64,000 bases of DNA from Dastarcus helophoroides (taxonomy: Eukaryota > Arthropoda > Insecta > Coleoptera > Bothrideridae): contig CM053327.1 of assembly GCA_028583605.1 (NCBI GenBank), positions 19,269,629 through 19,333,628 on the forward strand, given 5' to 3'. The notes under the pieces are model-generated. The model was not told the origin of the DNA and did no database searches. It saw nothing but the letters and a program-made list of their open reading frames with translations. The position numbers were made by a program, and so were the translations under genes. Numbering within the stretch: the stretch's first letter is position 1; each line of letters begins with the position of its first letter. This document shows, piece after piece, positions 23,295-34,079 of the stretch.

Positions 23295-23425
23295 AAAAAT
23301 AAAATAAACATTTTATTTACAAACAACAACGTATAAATGCTCAAATAAAACAAAACATTTTATTTACAAACAACAACGCAAAAGTACTTGAATAAAACAA
23401 ACATTTTATTTAGACAATAAGGTAG
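23295..23425. repeat. 46-bp tandem repeat, about 2.6 copies
   Basis: ACATTTTATTTACAAACAAC recurs at about 23309 and 23355, and its start again at 23401, giving a 46-bp period with the AACGCAAAAGTACTTGAATA part varying. Confidence 0.75.
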
Positions 23426-24164
23426 GTTAGGTTAGGTAACTATCGTTTTTACTCAAGCATCAAGATGACTGTCATTTTTTCGTAAAGAATCATCTTTGGA
23501 AATCTTCATATAACAGAAAAACATGCATTGAACTGATTTCGCAGACGTTTAATTAGTAATAGAAATAAAATCTATCCATAAAAACAATATTTACCTACAT
23601 AAAATAAGCCGGTTATCTTGTACTTTTTTCTTGTTACACAAATAATACGAACGCCATCCCATTTTTCTTTCTTTTTTCTACCGATATCTGGAAATGCCAC
23701 ATTGGCTAAATATGTCCATTTTTAATTAAAAATGGAAATATTTACAATGCAGACTGGTGTTTACATTTGGCCGTGCACCATGTACAGCTGATTTCTAACA
23801 TATGCGCATTGCGACTAAACAACCAGTGTGAAGGTCAGCGGGAAAGAGTAGTCTTTCCCAAATAAAACGCCGAGCTGGCCATATAGAAGTATTACATATA
23901 TGACTTTTCAGGATTGTCCGTTAATTAACTTGCCAATTCAACCTCCTGGTCTGTTCTAGTTTTTCATTTAATTATTTTATTTTTCCAATGAAATATTTCT
24001 CTATTATGACTGAACGATATTGACTATGACAGTGTTAGGTCATATTTTCTCTGTATTTTATTCCATCGCAACTTTGCCTAGTCTAAATACTAGGCTAATC
24101 AAACGAAACAATGTATACAATTGATGTGCTTTTGACTCAAGTAGTATCGACAACACCACCTTAA

Positions 24165-24406
24165 TTTGGAATCAATTCAATGAAATCCAAACATTCATCT
24201 TCTCGGGGATTGCCTCTAGACCAAATTCGATAATTATGTCTATTGACTTTGTTATTGAAGAAAATAATTTTTTTTATAAACACATCTTTCTGCATGTTAA
24301 CCAATATCAGATCTATAACTTTTTCCAGCAGGGGCAAAACTTTTACATTATCCTTAAAATACTTTTGACGCACTTTCACATGATAACCCAGCCTTAAATA
24401 GTGCAA
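24165..24406 (-). pseudogene. Mariner/Tc1-like transposase fragment
   Basis: The minus-strand frame includes a KIIFFNNKVNRHNYRIWSRG stretch followed by NPRE. This resembles the transposase segment around the first catalytic acidic residue, where family members usually read an IIFSDEA-type motif, then a G/N-VNRHN...RIW...NP segment. The usual SDEA motif is missing. Only about 80 codons remain and no terminal repeats were located. Confidence 0.45.
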
Positions 24407-25380
24407 ATTGGGCGCCCTTTTTTACGCCAGTCAATAAGAACTAACCAGTTCAAATTTTAAATTCCTACATTGCATAGTTTTCGAGGAAAACCTCTGTGAC
24501 ACACGGACGGTAGACTAACAGACTAGGATTGCCAGAGGTTCAAATTTTGCCCGGAATGTTCGATAATTAAACCTGTTGTGTGTGTCCCGAATCAAAGGTG
24601 GACCGAACATAGAACATAGATTTGTTTCATAATTTAGAGTAAGCCGAAAAATCTGACTGAGTTCTTTTGGTTGTAAAAAATTATGTACGAATGCTGGCAA
24701 TCTGACCATCCTGTAACAGATGGATAGATGGCCTCTTTTAAGCAGTGGAACTCTAAAAATCGCATCGAATGCATTATACTTATGTTATTACACTAATAAG
24801 TTGCAAAGTTGAATAGATATCACTGTTTCCGTTTTAAGGATATACCTATATTTGCTTGGTTCTATTCTTTATGACAACCTTGCATTTTAGTATTTTTACA
24901 CAATTGAAATAGTAGTAGTAAATGAAACTATTTGCTATTTTCATCAACGAAAAATGTCATATGTTATTGGATTAGAATAAATGATTACGACAATTCCCGA
25001 AAATGGATAAAATGGATAAAAACACCTATTGACAAATCTAAGAATTTCATTATGCGGTCTTTAGGTTAAGTTTCCCCGATCACTTCCCACGAAGTCTTTT
25101 CAGATTTGATAAACTGATCTCTTTCAAGTGATTTGCATGAATTTCAGCGACTATTAAAAGATCTTTTATACTCAACTAAAATATCGTTGTCGAGGTTTTT
25201 TGTTTCAGCATTTCAGTCAAATTGAAGCGATTACACCAATTTAAAGGCGATTCAACTATTATCACTCTAAAGCACCAATTTTATAGCAATTGTTTCCAAT
25301 CTGCTGACTTTATTAATGGCTCCGCATTTACCCGCTGACTTTAACATTTAAGCTTTAAGTAGCGGAATTTGAGTACTTAC

Positions 25381-25434
25381 CTCCGACTATACTGACGTGG
25401 TTGTCTTGAGGTCCGCCCGGGCCAACTTTGATTT
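25381..25434 (-). CDS. 54-nt linker exon, probably of the Ig-superfamily gene
   Basis: Clear splice sites flank it: acceptor TTCTTTTATTTTCCAG and donor GGAG|GTAAGTAC. In the frame that joins the last exon it reads (E)IKVGPGGPQDNHVSIVG(G), a glycine-rich, polar linker of the kind found between the last Ig domain and the GPI site. The incoming and outgoing phases are both 1, so the exon could be skipped without changing frame. Gene assignment is by strand, phase and position. Confidence 0.65.
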
Positions 25435-25583
25435 CTGGAAAATAAAAGAAAGTTCATTAATTTCGATTGATATGCTGGGAGAGTTTGCTATTCGAAAATG
25501 TAAGGGAAATGGTCGCTAATTCAAGTTGGGGCATAAAATCTTTAAGTATTTAAATTTCTCCTGGCTGACGTTAAGTACACATA

Positions 25584-25790
25584 AATTGAAACACAGAACT
25601 TGTCCCCTGAAACCAAGAAAAATTAAAAAACACAACAAAGGTTGCTCTAACGCGTTTCGACAGCCAAGCTGTCATCTTCAGAGAGAAACTTTTTTTAAAT
25701 TTTTTAATTTTGCTTGGTTTCAGGGGACAAGTTCTGTGTTTCAATTTTTGAAGATAACCAAGGACCAGTCCGTTCCATCAAACCAAAAAA
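25584..25790 (-). repeat. Foldback repeat with central hammerhead-like motif (copy 1)
   Basis: The arms AATTGAAACACAGAACTTGT (25584) with CCCCTGAAACCAAG, and their complement ending near 25748, enclose about 80 bp. On the minus strand the centre (25685-25645) reads CTCT, core CTGAAGA, one extra T, GACAGC-TTG-GCTGTC, GAAAC, GCGTT, AGAG. CTCT and AGAG can pair as stem I. Relatives lie at 29305-29448 and 63590-63722. Confidence 0.6.
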
Positions 25791-25799
25791 AAAAGTACA

Positions 25800-27040
25800 C
25801 ATAAGATTCTTCTGTTCGGATTATGATCTACTTGGGTTTATTTTACAATAAAATTTCGGTGCTAGGGAACATACATACCGAGTGCATTTGTGCGTAATGA
25901 ATATCTCTGAATTATCTGTTCATTGAGGTAATGCTTGTATCAAAATTCTCACATTACATACCAATGTTGGAAGAGCATCCATCTTTAAAGAGCGAAAGAT
26001 ATCGTAAAGTATGACTCTTTCGAAAAATTATGGAGCTCGTGATCTATGCCGCGGCACAGATAAGGGTCACATTCTTGTTTATAAGATCCTGAATTTGTTT
26101 AGGCTTGGGGAAAACAATATAAGTAAGAAAATGATGTGTGAAAAATTAGCATATGTCCGATGAGACCGGGAGAAATAACTCAAGAAAGGAAGATTAAAGC
26201 AAGAGATAACTTCGTTGAGAAGTCTACAGTTGTTTCCCGGTCAGGTTTTCCTGATATTGTTATAGTAGGTAACAACAAATTTTTACCACAAAAATAGGGC
26301 ATGCTATTAAATGTAAAAATATTTTTTGTACAAAATAAGTGCCACTTCTCTAAAAAAGTATTTACTGAAAGCTTGGTCATTGCTCTACATTATTGTATGA
26401 GGTTAGATGCTTTTATTTTAAGGCCTGTTTCTTTGATTCCGATAAAACTTGTGCAAAACTTCTCTTTTCATCAGAAAAACAAACACTAATTATCTTTTTA
26501 ACCTATCTCTGAAACGAAGTTAAAATGCTAGTTACGCAATTGGTTTTGCGCACTTGGTTGAATATTAGATATTACCCACGACTTCGTCCGCGAGGAAATA
26601 TATACATATATATAAACAATTGTTTTTATATAGAATTTTCGTTTTACAAAAGTGATTTAAAAAGGCACGATGAAGCGTTGCATCATCTCCAAGAATGTAA
26701 ACTTTTTAGGCGCACGACTTGTAGTCCTCAGACTGAATGGTCCTACCGAGGGTTCCCTAATATAAATTCTGCTTTTACAAGATAGGCGATTACAAGCAAA
26801 CTGCTGTCGGACTATTTAGTCCCTTGACATCGACTAAAAGTTTCCTGATATAAACTCCTGCTAAAAATATATTTAAGTTCCATTCTTGAATATTCTCATT
26901 TTTATATTCTGTTGATGCTTTATTATTTCGATCATAATCTAAAATTATTACAAATTCTATGATCAACATTCCGTTTCAGTACAACATCAAATTCAAAGTC
27001 ATTCGTCATTTGACAGTATTTGTATTTTCATTCGTGGAAA
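25800..27040. other. Intronic stretch upstream of the intronless gene
   Basis: No exon was recognised. At 26573-26602 TTACCCACGACTTCGTCCGC resembles a motif repeated in many insect retroelements. The last 100 bp before 27058 may contain the promoter of the following gene, but no TATA box or initiator could be fixed. Confidence 0.3.
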
Positions 27041-27057
27041 GGAGATAATAGTGAATT

Positions 27058-28824
27058 ATGAGAAGACAACAGAACGATAAAGATGCAGACACAGCTCGAA
27101 TATTAGCAGACACAATTATCATTAACAAACTTCATAGCCGACGATCAGCAGCACCATTAATATCAGCCACGTCGCCAAACATTACCAAAAAATACGGAGA
27201 ATTTAAAGATGTGTATGCTAACGCATTAAATCCACCAATCAGACCAAAAAGCAAGGAAAACGATAAAAAATCAAAGAATAAACAAGGCGATAAAAGATCC
27301 GCTACGGCCCCTAAGCAACGGAAAAGGGGTGCTCTTATGAAAACGCCTTTGACATCGAAAAGGTTAATGAGTGTTGGACCGAATATCGCTGTGCCTTTAC
27401 CTTTGGCAGAAAATCCCCATCATATTCAACGAACTTTCACGATTCCAACAGAAGACAACCCAGAAGATTTGGTAGAAAGATTGAGACTAATCGAAATAAT
27501 GGCTAGAAAAGCTTCTAATGGGGTACTCGATGAGGCGAATGAAGAGCTTGACATTGCTAATATTCAACTACAACAGATAAAAAAACTTATAGCCGATAAA
27601 ATGCAAAAGCAAGAAGAAGAGGAAAGAATTCAAGAAGAAACCGAAATTAAAAAATCAGATAATTTAAAAGTTCCTCGTTGGGAGGCGCTATATCAGCAGT
27701 CTCAAAAAAGAAAGCATAACAAACAAAGGGTGTTGGAAACACTAAATGCCCTAAATAAAAAGTTGGAGAATATGCAGAACAAGTTTTTTAATACTCCTAG
27801 AACTACATATAAATCTATAAAGGATATACCAACTGCACCACGGCCTCCAAAAGTATTACCCAAAAACCTTGAGGTTTTGTATGATAATGACCATCACATT
27901 TTTACTTCTGATTCAAATATAAACACAACAGCCAGTTTTCAGAAATTTTTGGAAGAATATGATTCATCAAACAAACGAAATACGTCTCCTAATAAGTATC
28001 ACACGCAAGCTAGCATTAATAAGATTATTTCTCCTGAAAACGGCGACAACTCGTATGACACTATTATTTCGGATTATGAAGTTAGAACCGTAGAAAAAGG
28101 TTGGCCAGGGTTATTTGAACCAGAAGTAATGCAAAATGCAATAGCCAGACGGCCCTTAACGACAAACGTTCAAAAGTTCAAGCGGAAACAAAAGTCAAGT
28201 TCTGACAATTACATGAGAAAATTACTTACCGGTAAGACGATTAACTTTGATCTTGAAACTATCCCCGATGCGGATGAATTATACCAGGAATGCATTTCAA
28301 GAGAAGAAGAAAAGAGCTCGGTTGAACTTGTTCAGCTTCCAATAAACACCTCAAGTGACAGTGTTAATCAAATTCCCCTTTTTGAGAATCTGTCAACTAT
28401 CTCTGAGGCTTCTTCATCTGGAAGCGAATATAAGGTGAATTTTGAAGAACGTAGGGCCCAGTTAAGAAAAAAACGAGAAGAAGAAAAACGAAAAGAACAA
28501 AAAATTGATGAAAATGATACAAGAGAAGTATCTATCCAGGAAGATGGCACGAATATATTTACGAATACAGTTTTGCAAAACTCTATAATGAAATCTAATT
28601 ATCTTACAAAGACGTTTGCTTGCGATGATAGTGGCAATATAAGAACAAAAATTGATAGCGCAGCTAGAAGGGAGAGGGAAAGAGTGTTGGCTAAATTAGT
28701 ATCCGACCTTCGACAAAATCATCCAACTGAGAAGAGGTGCGGTGCTATACGCAGTAAAAAAATTCTAGCTGCCTTAGATTGCGCTTTGCAAAATTCTTTT
28801 TATACCACCAAACCCACTGCGTAA
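27058..28824 (+). CDS. Intronless gene for a 588-residue charged, coiled-coil protein of unknown function
   Basis: An uninterrupted ATG-initiated frame of 588 codons stands alone in an AT-rich region; the next longest undamaged frame in the window is far shorter. The start lies in GTGAATTATGAGA. The protein is hydrophilic and basic near the N-terminus (lysine-rich at residues 63-93). Likely coiled coils lie at about 157-200 and 215-243, proline-rich turns near 113-120 and 255-266, and an E/K/R-rich helix (FEERRAQLRKKREEEKRKEQ) near 460-485. There is no signal peptide or membrane segment. AATAAA follows 26 bp after the stop (28850). It lies on the strand opposite the Ig gene and inside its intron, the usual setting of a nested gene. 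It could be a lineage-specific cytoskeletal or testis protein or an old retrocopy. I do not recognise a family. Confidence 0.85.
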   Translation: MRRQQNDKDADTARILADTIIINKLHSRRSAAPLISATSPNITKKYGEFKDVYANALNPPIRPKSKENDKKSKNKQGDKRSATAPKQRKRGALMKTPLTSKRLMSVGPNIAVPLPLAENPHHIQRTFTIPTEDNPEDLVERLRLIEIMARKASNGVLDEANEELDIANIQLQQIKKLIADKMQKQEEEERIQEETEIKKSDNLKVPRWEALYQQSQKRKHNKQRVLETLNALNKKLENMQNKFFNTPRTTYKSIKDIPTAPRPPKVLPKNLEVLYDNDHHIFTSDSNINTTASFQKFLEEYDSSNKRNTSPNKYHTQASINKIISPENGDNSYDTIISDYEVRTVEKGWPGLFEPEVMQNAIARRPLTTNVQKFKRKQKSSSDNYMRKLLTGKTINFDLETIPDADELYQECISREEEKSSVELVQLPINTSSDSVNQIPLFENLSTISEASSSGSEYKVNFEERRAQLRKKREEEKRKEQKIDENDTREVSIQEDGTNIFTNTVLQNSIMKSNYLTKTFACDDSGNIRTKIDSAARRERERVLAKLVSDLRQNHPTEKRCGAIRSKKILAALDCALQNSFYTTKPTA

Positions 28825-28849
28825 CCATACATATATTTTATTTTATTTC

Positions 28850-28855
28850 AATAAA
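28850..28855 (+). terminator. Polyadenylation signal AATAAA
   Basis: AATAAA lies 26 bp after the TAA of the 588-codon gene and is followed by a T-rich, GT-containing stretch. Confidence 0.6.
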
Positions 28856-29304
28856 TTTTTCTGTATATGTAATAACCTAGTTTTCATTCTAGTTGTAGGG
28901 GATGTACGAGGTATTGATAATGCAAAAAGTAATATCTCGATTTAGAGTTTGAAGATATTAACCATTTAAAGAATCGCGTATTATTAAGTAATAAGTTGCC
29001 TATTTTTCAAAATTTTTTAAACCCAACAAAAATAAACTATTTCATATAAGATTTACTTATAAAGTTGAACTATTTTTCGCTGTAGTAGCCATCGATACTA
29101 AAGTATTTGTTGGAACGGAGAATCCGTTTTTGTATATTCTCCTTATGCCCTACTATCCCTAGCTTTTCACCTAATATTGAAGTTATTAATGTTGCATCGC
29201 TGAATTTTTTTGTCCTTTTCAGTTCTAAGCAGTAAGGTTAAATGTCGGGTACCTCCCATCCAAAATTTTTAAATAGTTTACTTTTCCCTAACTTTGGTGA
29301 AATG

Positions 29305-29448
29305 GGCTGGTCCTTGGGTATCTTCAAAAATTGAAATACAAATCTTATCCCCTGATAGCTTGGCTCTCGAAACGCGTTAGAGCAATCTTTGTTGTGTTTT
29401 TTAATCTTTCTTGGTTTTAGGGGACAAGATTTTTATTTCAATTTTTTA
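29305..29448. repeat. Foldback repeat (copy 2)
   Basis: The left arm TCCTTGGGTATCTTCAAAAA plus TTGAAATACAAATCTTATCC is mirrored by GGGGACAAGATTTTTATTTC at the right. The centre keeps AGCTTGGCTCTCGAAACGCG and TTAGAGCAA but has lost CTGAAGATGAC, so the hammerhead-like core is deleted. It belongs to the same family as 25584-25790. Confidence 0.65.
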
Positions 29449-29869
29449 CTTTTGCCTGCTGCTACGTCAGAGCCATGTATTTATTATATCGGATGTAACA
29501 GTATCATGTTACACTCCATATTTTTTCTTTATTTATGAAGATAGAGCTTCCAAATTTGCTACACTTGATATACATATGCAATGCCAAATTTTGATATAGA
29601 AATGACATTCCTACTGTTAGGAAAGGCGTCAGCGATAAGCAGGAAGTGTTAGAATCAATACAAATATGTCTAAACTATGTGTCCAAGTTAAGCTTGGACA
29701 CCAAATTTTCACATATTATTTATAACCAAAACAAGTGCTAGGAACAGCGGTCCCTTTTAGAGATGGATAAATATTTAGTAAAATCGTGGCAAACGACGAT
29801 TTGTAGCACGACTTTTTGCAGAATGGAACGAATTCCAAAAAAAGTTATTGAGAAATCGATGTTTTGAAA

Positions 29870-30420
29870 ATTTAGGTAAAATTTTCAGAAAAACGCCCAA
29901 AATTTCGAAAAAAAACTGAGATTAAAGGAGACGAAATTAGCTAATAAAATCGGAATTAAAAACAAAGACGATATAAAAAAACAGTCGAAACTCAGAGAAA
30001 GGGATGAATTTTGCGAAAGTCGACAAATTAAAAAAACAAAAAAATGACATTTTTGCACAGAAAGAAAAATTTTGAGAATAGTTGATTATTCGAAATTTAA
30101 GATTTCCAGGAAATTACGATTTCGAAAAAAAGAACGAATTTTGATAAAAATGTCAAAACTTTAGAAAAAGGCGAATTTCTAAGAAAATGTCGTTTCCAGA
30201 AACATGGGGTTTTGAGAAAAAGATAAAATTTTGAGAAACAGTTAGACTTTTAGAAAACAGTCAACATTTCTGAAAAACCAGATTCTAGAAGGCAACATTT
30301 TTTATAAAAAGGCCAATTTTAAAAAATAACGAGATTTTCAAAAAAAGGGCGATATTTTGAGAAAACTGTCAACATTTTAAGAATAACATTGAAATTGAGA
30401 ACAAAAATCACGAACAGGCA
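29870..30420. repeat. Degenerate TTTTGAGAAA-type short repeat array
   Basis: Divergent units such as AAATTTTGAGAAACAG and ATTTCGAAAAAA repeat for 550 bp immediately upstream of a Penelope fragment. Confidence 0.5.
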
Positions 30421-31000
30421 AACATTTCAATATGCGAACAGCATTCAACACACAAATACACCCCGATCTTTGCAGGTAAAGACAAAATCTGATGGCGAAA
30501 CACAACTTACGAATAGTACAAAAGATTGCATTTAAAAGATATCCTGTGAATGTAACAAGCTATACATAGGAGAAACATCGTGACCTATGTACATTCAAAT
30601 CAATAATCACAAAAACTTCCTAATCAAGGGGGAGTTATCAAAATCAAAAATATGTGAACACCACTTTGTTTGTGATCATATAATTCATTGGATCGAATCA
30701 AATAATGGTAATATGTAGCGAAACACACTCTAAACCAAGAAAATTAAAGGAGCCAGCTTTGATTTTATTAAGCACGGATAATTGTCTAGAGAATTGTTCA
30801 GTTACGGTACGTGGTTGCCATCGTTGGAAGAGGAGAAACAAAAATCAACTCAAAATCAGGAATCACACATTAAGTTGTCATAATTATTTCTGACAATAGA
30901 TGAAAAAATTGTAGAGAGAATATAAATCATTTTCATTTCCGAGGACGGGCGGAGAGTTGAACTGCCCGAAACGTAAATTTTATTGTTGTTTATATTTATT
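30420..31000 (+). pseudogene. Penelope-like element, GIY-YIG endonuclease and tail (copy 3, different family)
   Basis: Near 30540 the frame reads SCECNKLYIGETS, a stop in place of the usual arginine, then PMYIQINNHKNFLIKGELSK and SKICEHH. This is the Penelope endonuclease: CxC, LYIGET, then the H-K...EH zinc residues. It differs enough from the 18.5-kb copy to be another family. The tail has GGACGGGC...GCCCGAAACGTA at 30944-30975, the counterpart of the hammerhead-like motif. Reverse transcriptase is absent and stops interrupt the endonuclease. Confidence 0.75.
30939..30975 (+). ncRNA. Degenerate hammerhead-like motif in Penelope copy 3
   Basis: CCGAGGA (core with U to C), one extra C, GGGC pairing with GCCC across a 13-nt loop, GAAAC and GTA. 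The layout is the same as the motif at 1804-1848, including the one-nucleotide offset before stem II. Stem I is weak. Confidence 0.3.
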
Positions 31001-32330
31001 GTTAACTGTTACGATATTTTGAAGTGTTTTTTCAGCAAGTATTAGCGACTGACGAATTAAGATGTAACGAAATCGCTGTTTAGGGTAATCTATAAAAGAT
31101 TAGGAATCCTTAACGAAGAAAGGTAAATAAATGTCTGTGTGGAAGAAGCAATTGGCGAAGAAAATGCCAATCAATATGAATGGAATTAACCAAACTTCGC
31201 AAAGAAGATACAGAGAGCGCCTAAAAAAGTTTTTATTTAAACAATATTATTTTCGTTTTCGATATTGTAATAAACAGAGCACAAAGAAAAAGACATATTT
31301 TGTAAATGAAAAGACTATATTCCGCCATATTTTTGCTATTTCTTTTGTGCCAAGAAAATAGTAACTTTTATGAACTTTGTACAGATAATTTTATTTCTTT
31401 TTTAAGGAAATTAAACGAAGTAGCCGAACGAGATGTAATAATTGAATTGAATCTTAAATTAAGATTCAATTTTGTGCTGTTGTTCTATTATATGGCGTTT
31501 ATTTATTTTTCAGTGAAAACTGAAAACTGACAAAGGAATTCTAAAATAATTTAAAATTCTGATTAATTCGATAATGAGGAAACTGCTTCATGTGGCTAAA
31601 GTTGAAGACTACTATATTAGTTGCTGCTCATAGAATCGTATTCGTATTGATTTTAGTCTGAGCGGTGTCGCAGGTATTTATTTGTCAACCGCAGTTTATT
31701 ACTGTTCAGCATAGGAAACAATGCCTGTTAGTTTGTTTAATCTATAATGAAGTTTAGATCTAAGAGAACCGATAATGCAAACTTCAGACAACTACGGATC
31801 ATAAGGTCTTCGTTTCTACGAATCTGGTTGTTTTCCTTTAGCTAAATTGAGAAATTGAATATCGAGAGAACACAAATATAATTCCCCTTAAACTTCCCTC
31901 GGCTCATCAACGTAGTTCATTTGAGCATGAAACTGAAGATACCGACAGAGAGTTGATTACAGCTTCACCGAAACCACAATCCTTTGGTAATAATTGTAAC
32001 TAGCACTCAGATATTTGTTTCGTTATTTTAGGCACCAAAACTCACAAGAAACTTAAAACAGATTAAATACTCAAGTTTATATTCCTGTTTATTTATAAAA
32101 CATACTAATTCCGTTGTCTAAATAATATACATACATATTTTAAAATTTCTATATTCTCTGGCTATTCTATTTCATAGATGATAGAAATTTTAACAATTAT
32201 TATACATATTATATTTTGTACCAAGGATCATCAAGTCAGAACAAGTTGGTTTTTACATTTTTTCGTAACTTCAGTTACTAATGGGATTCTTTTCCATTTT
32301 TAGATCATTATTGACTCGTCTTGAATTTTT
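31000..32330. other. Intronic stretch without a confirmed gene
   Basis: The overlapping frames at 31131-31361 and 31306-31530 show no motifs. A 25-nt hairpin (ATTGAATCTTA-AAT-TAAGATTCAAT) lies at 31446-31470. Confidence 0.35.
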
Positions 32331-32545
32331 TCAAAATTTCATTTTAGCTTACCGAGCCCAGTTTGTAGGATATTTGAATTATTATTTAAATAACTGAAAT
32401 TGTTTACTTATGAAAACATTTTTTGACATATATATCTTGTGATAGTATGTCAAAGAATGTTTTTTAAAGTAAACCATTTCAATTATATAAATAATAATTT
32501 AAACATCCTACAAAGTGGGCTCGGTAAGGCAAAATAAAATTTTGA
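32331..32545. mobile_element. Foldback MITE with about 100-bp arms
   Basis: TCAAAATTTCATTTTAGCTT and CCGAGCCCAGTTTGTAGGAT on the left are mirrored on the right by ATCCTACAAAGTGGGCTCGG and AAGGCAAAATAAAATTTTGA. The arms are separated by a short spacer near 32440. Confidence 0.75.
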
Positions 32546-32591
32546 AATAATATTGGGATATCTCCAGAGATATTTCACTATTCTGCACTAG

Positions 32592-32996
32592 GTGGACACG
32601 GTGTACGACCTCCAAATTACCAACAACAAAAAAAGGAACATTTATATTGATAAAGACAATATTAAGTTAATCGCATCAATTACGGAAAGCTGCCAAAGAG
32701 ACATTTTAAAATATGCTGCAGATAAAGGAAAACAGCTTGCACTGGGTAATTTTAATCAGAAGGAAAATGAGCTCATTATCTCATCAAGCCAATTAAACAA
32801 AGGGGACACCGTTCGTAAAATAAATCCCAGCAAATGGGCTCTTTATCCGAAAGGATTCGCAATAAGAAAACAATTCCTACCGTATAATCGAAGTGTGCCT
32901 TCCACTCGACCCAGCGAATTGGTTGACACGCAATTGTATGTGCCGATGTCAGCTGCTGAAAAAGATTTGATGACCAACCACATGAACACCTTGTAA
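32592..32996 (+). CDS. Unidentified 134-codon open segment, possibly a last exon
   Basis: The frame has no ATG at its start (it begins GTG) and is preceded by TTCTGCACTAG, which could be a splice acceptor; it ends in TAA. The peptide is well mixed and soluble (VYDLQITNNKKRNIYIDKDN, KLIASITESCQRDILKYAAD, NPSKWALYPKGFAIRKQFLP) and looks more like a real protein than its neighbours. No upstream exon with a compatible phase was found, and no domain is recognised. A foldback MITE ends just 46 bp upstream, so the gene may have been broken or the exon displaced. Confidence 0.35.
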   Translation: MDTVYDLQITNNKKRNIYIDKDNIKLIASITESCQRDILKYAADKGKQLALGNFNQKENELIISSSQLNKGDTVRKINPSKWALYPKGFAIRKQFLPYNRSVPSTRPSELVDTQLYVPMSAAEKDLMTNHMNTL

Positions 32997-33639
32997 CCAC
33001 TTCGTTCCTCCCTTATCGTGTATTTGCTCCTGAAACAAACAGAAAGGTTTCATTATTCTGCGTTTTATGACCCATCTATTAGGAGACGGACTTTTGATTT
33101 TATAGTAGGTGTGTTCGCTGATTTAGCCCCAGAAAAGGGTTTGGTTTTTTGTCTGTCGTAATATACATCGGAGCAGTCTAGTTATGAAGGAATATGAAAT
33201 TAGACATAAATGACAACTAAATGTTTTTAGGCATAATATATTAATCTAGCCTTTTAACCTTAAAGAGTAACATTTAAGGATATCTTCATATCTCTAGATA
33301 TGATAGCAGTTCTTCAAAATCATTAAGCATATAAATAATGTTCACAACAATTCACAAAAATAATGCTTAAATTAAACTATACATTAACTTATTATACGTT
33401 GGGTATAACACATGCTTGGTATACATCCTATGTTTTTAATTTATTTATATCTTCAGAGTTGTGTAAAAAGTAACAAGTACTGGGTAGTATACCGTAACGT
33501 CAGTTATAATTTTCAATTTTTAAATGGATTTTCTATACTTATTAAATATTTGGAATTTGCACAATTTTAGAAAGTGAATTTTGATGTCTTGAAACATTTT
33601 TTGGGGGCCATCACAATGTGAGTTGAAGATTGAAGTATC

Positions 33640-34078
33640 ATCCTGTCCTGCTTATTTTAGTACGACAAGAAATTCCGCTAAGCAGGAAAGTTAGATATTT
33701 GGGACTTACTTAGATATTAAACTTGGCTTCGCTGCTAATGTGGAAAAAGTTATTGCCAAAGCCACTAAGGCCTGTAGAGGTATGATAGGTAAACAATGGG
33801 GACTTAGACCGGTAATGCTCCAGTGGATACATTCCAAAGTTGTAGTACCAATAGTTACTTATGCATCTTTAATATGCTGGCACAAAGCCATCAAAAAAGA
33901 TAGAATTACCAAACTAAGAAAGGTACAAAGGTTAGCTTGCTTAGGAATGCCATGGGCGATGCAAACAAGGCCCATTGCAGTCATGGAAGCACTGTTGGGC
34001 CTGCCTCCACTTCACCTGGTGGTGGAGGCGAAGGCCCTATCAGCAATTTGCGGGTTAAAAAAATGGACGCTTCTCTAG
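33640..34078 (+). pseudogene. LINE fragment, thumb region after reverse transcriptase
   Basis: After a frameshift near 33710 the frame reads AANVEKVIAKATKACRGMIG, KQWGLRPVMLQWIHSKVVVP, KVQRLACLGMPWAM and ALLGLPPLHLVVEAKALS. This is the region between reverse transcriptase and RNase H in R1/I/LOA-type LINEs (WGL.P...W, QRLACLG...A, LPPLHLVVEA). It differs from the other LINEs in the window. Both ends are truncated. Confidence 0.75.
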
Positions 34079-34079
34079 A

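Larger units (their letters stand above)
21709..23902. mobile_element. 2.2-kb TIR element with 8-bp target duplication, superfamily unclear
   Basis: The left end starts CATATATGTAATACTTCTAT (21709) and the right end, read on the minus strand from 23902, starts identically. The inverted repeats agree over about 31 bp with one mismatch. ACTTTTCA stands immediately outside both ends (21701-21708 and 23903-23910). Inner similarity continues in places: GTTTATCTCGA near 21757 is inverted near 23228, and GCGCATGAT near 21810 is inverted near 22810. An 8-bp duplication fits hAT, P or MULE types; a terminal CA and a TIR near 31 bp are shared by hAT and P elements. No transposase was seen, so this is a non-autonomous copy. 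Confidence 0.75.

Noticed and set aside
24515..24709. Minus-strand frame next to the mariner fragment
   Set aside because: It does not continue the transposase in any frame.
31860..32010. Possible plus-strand exon ending CAATCCTTTG|GTAATAATTG
   Set aside because: The donor is weak, and joining to 32592 in any phase gives a stop, so the exon is unsupported.
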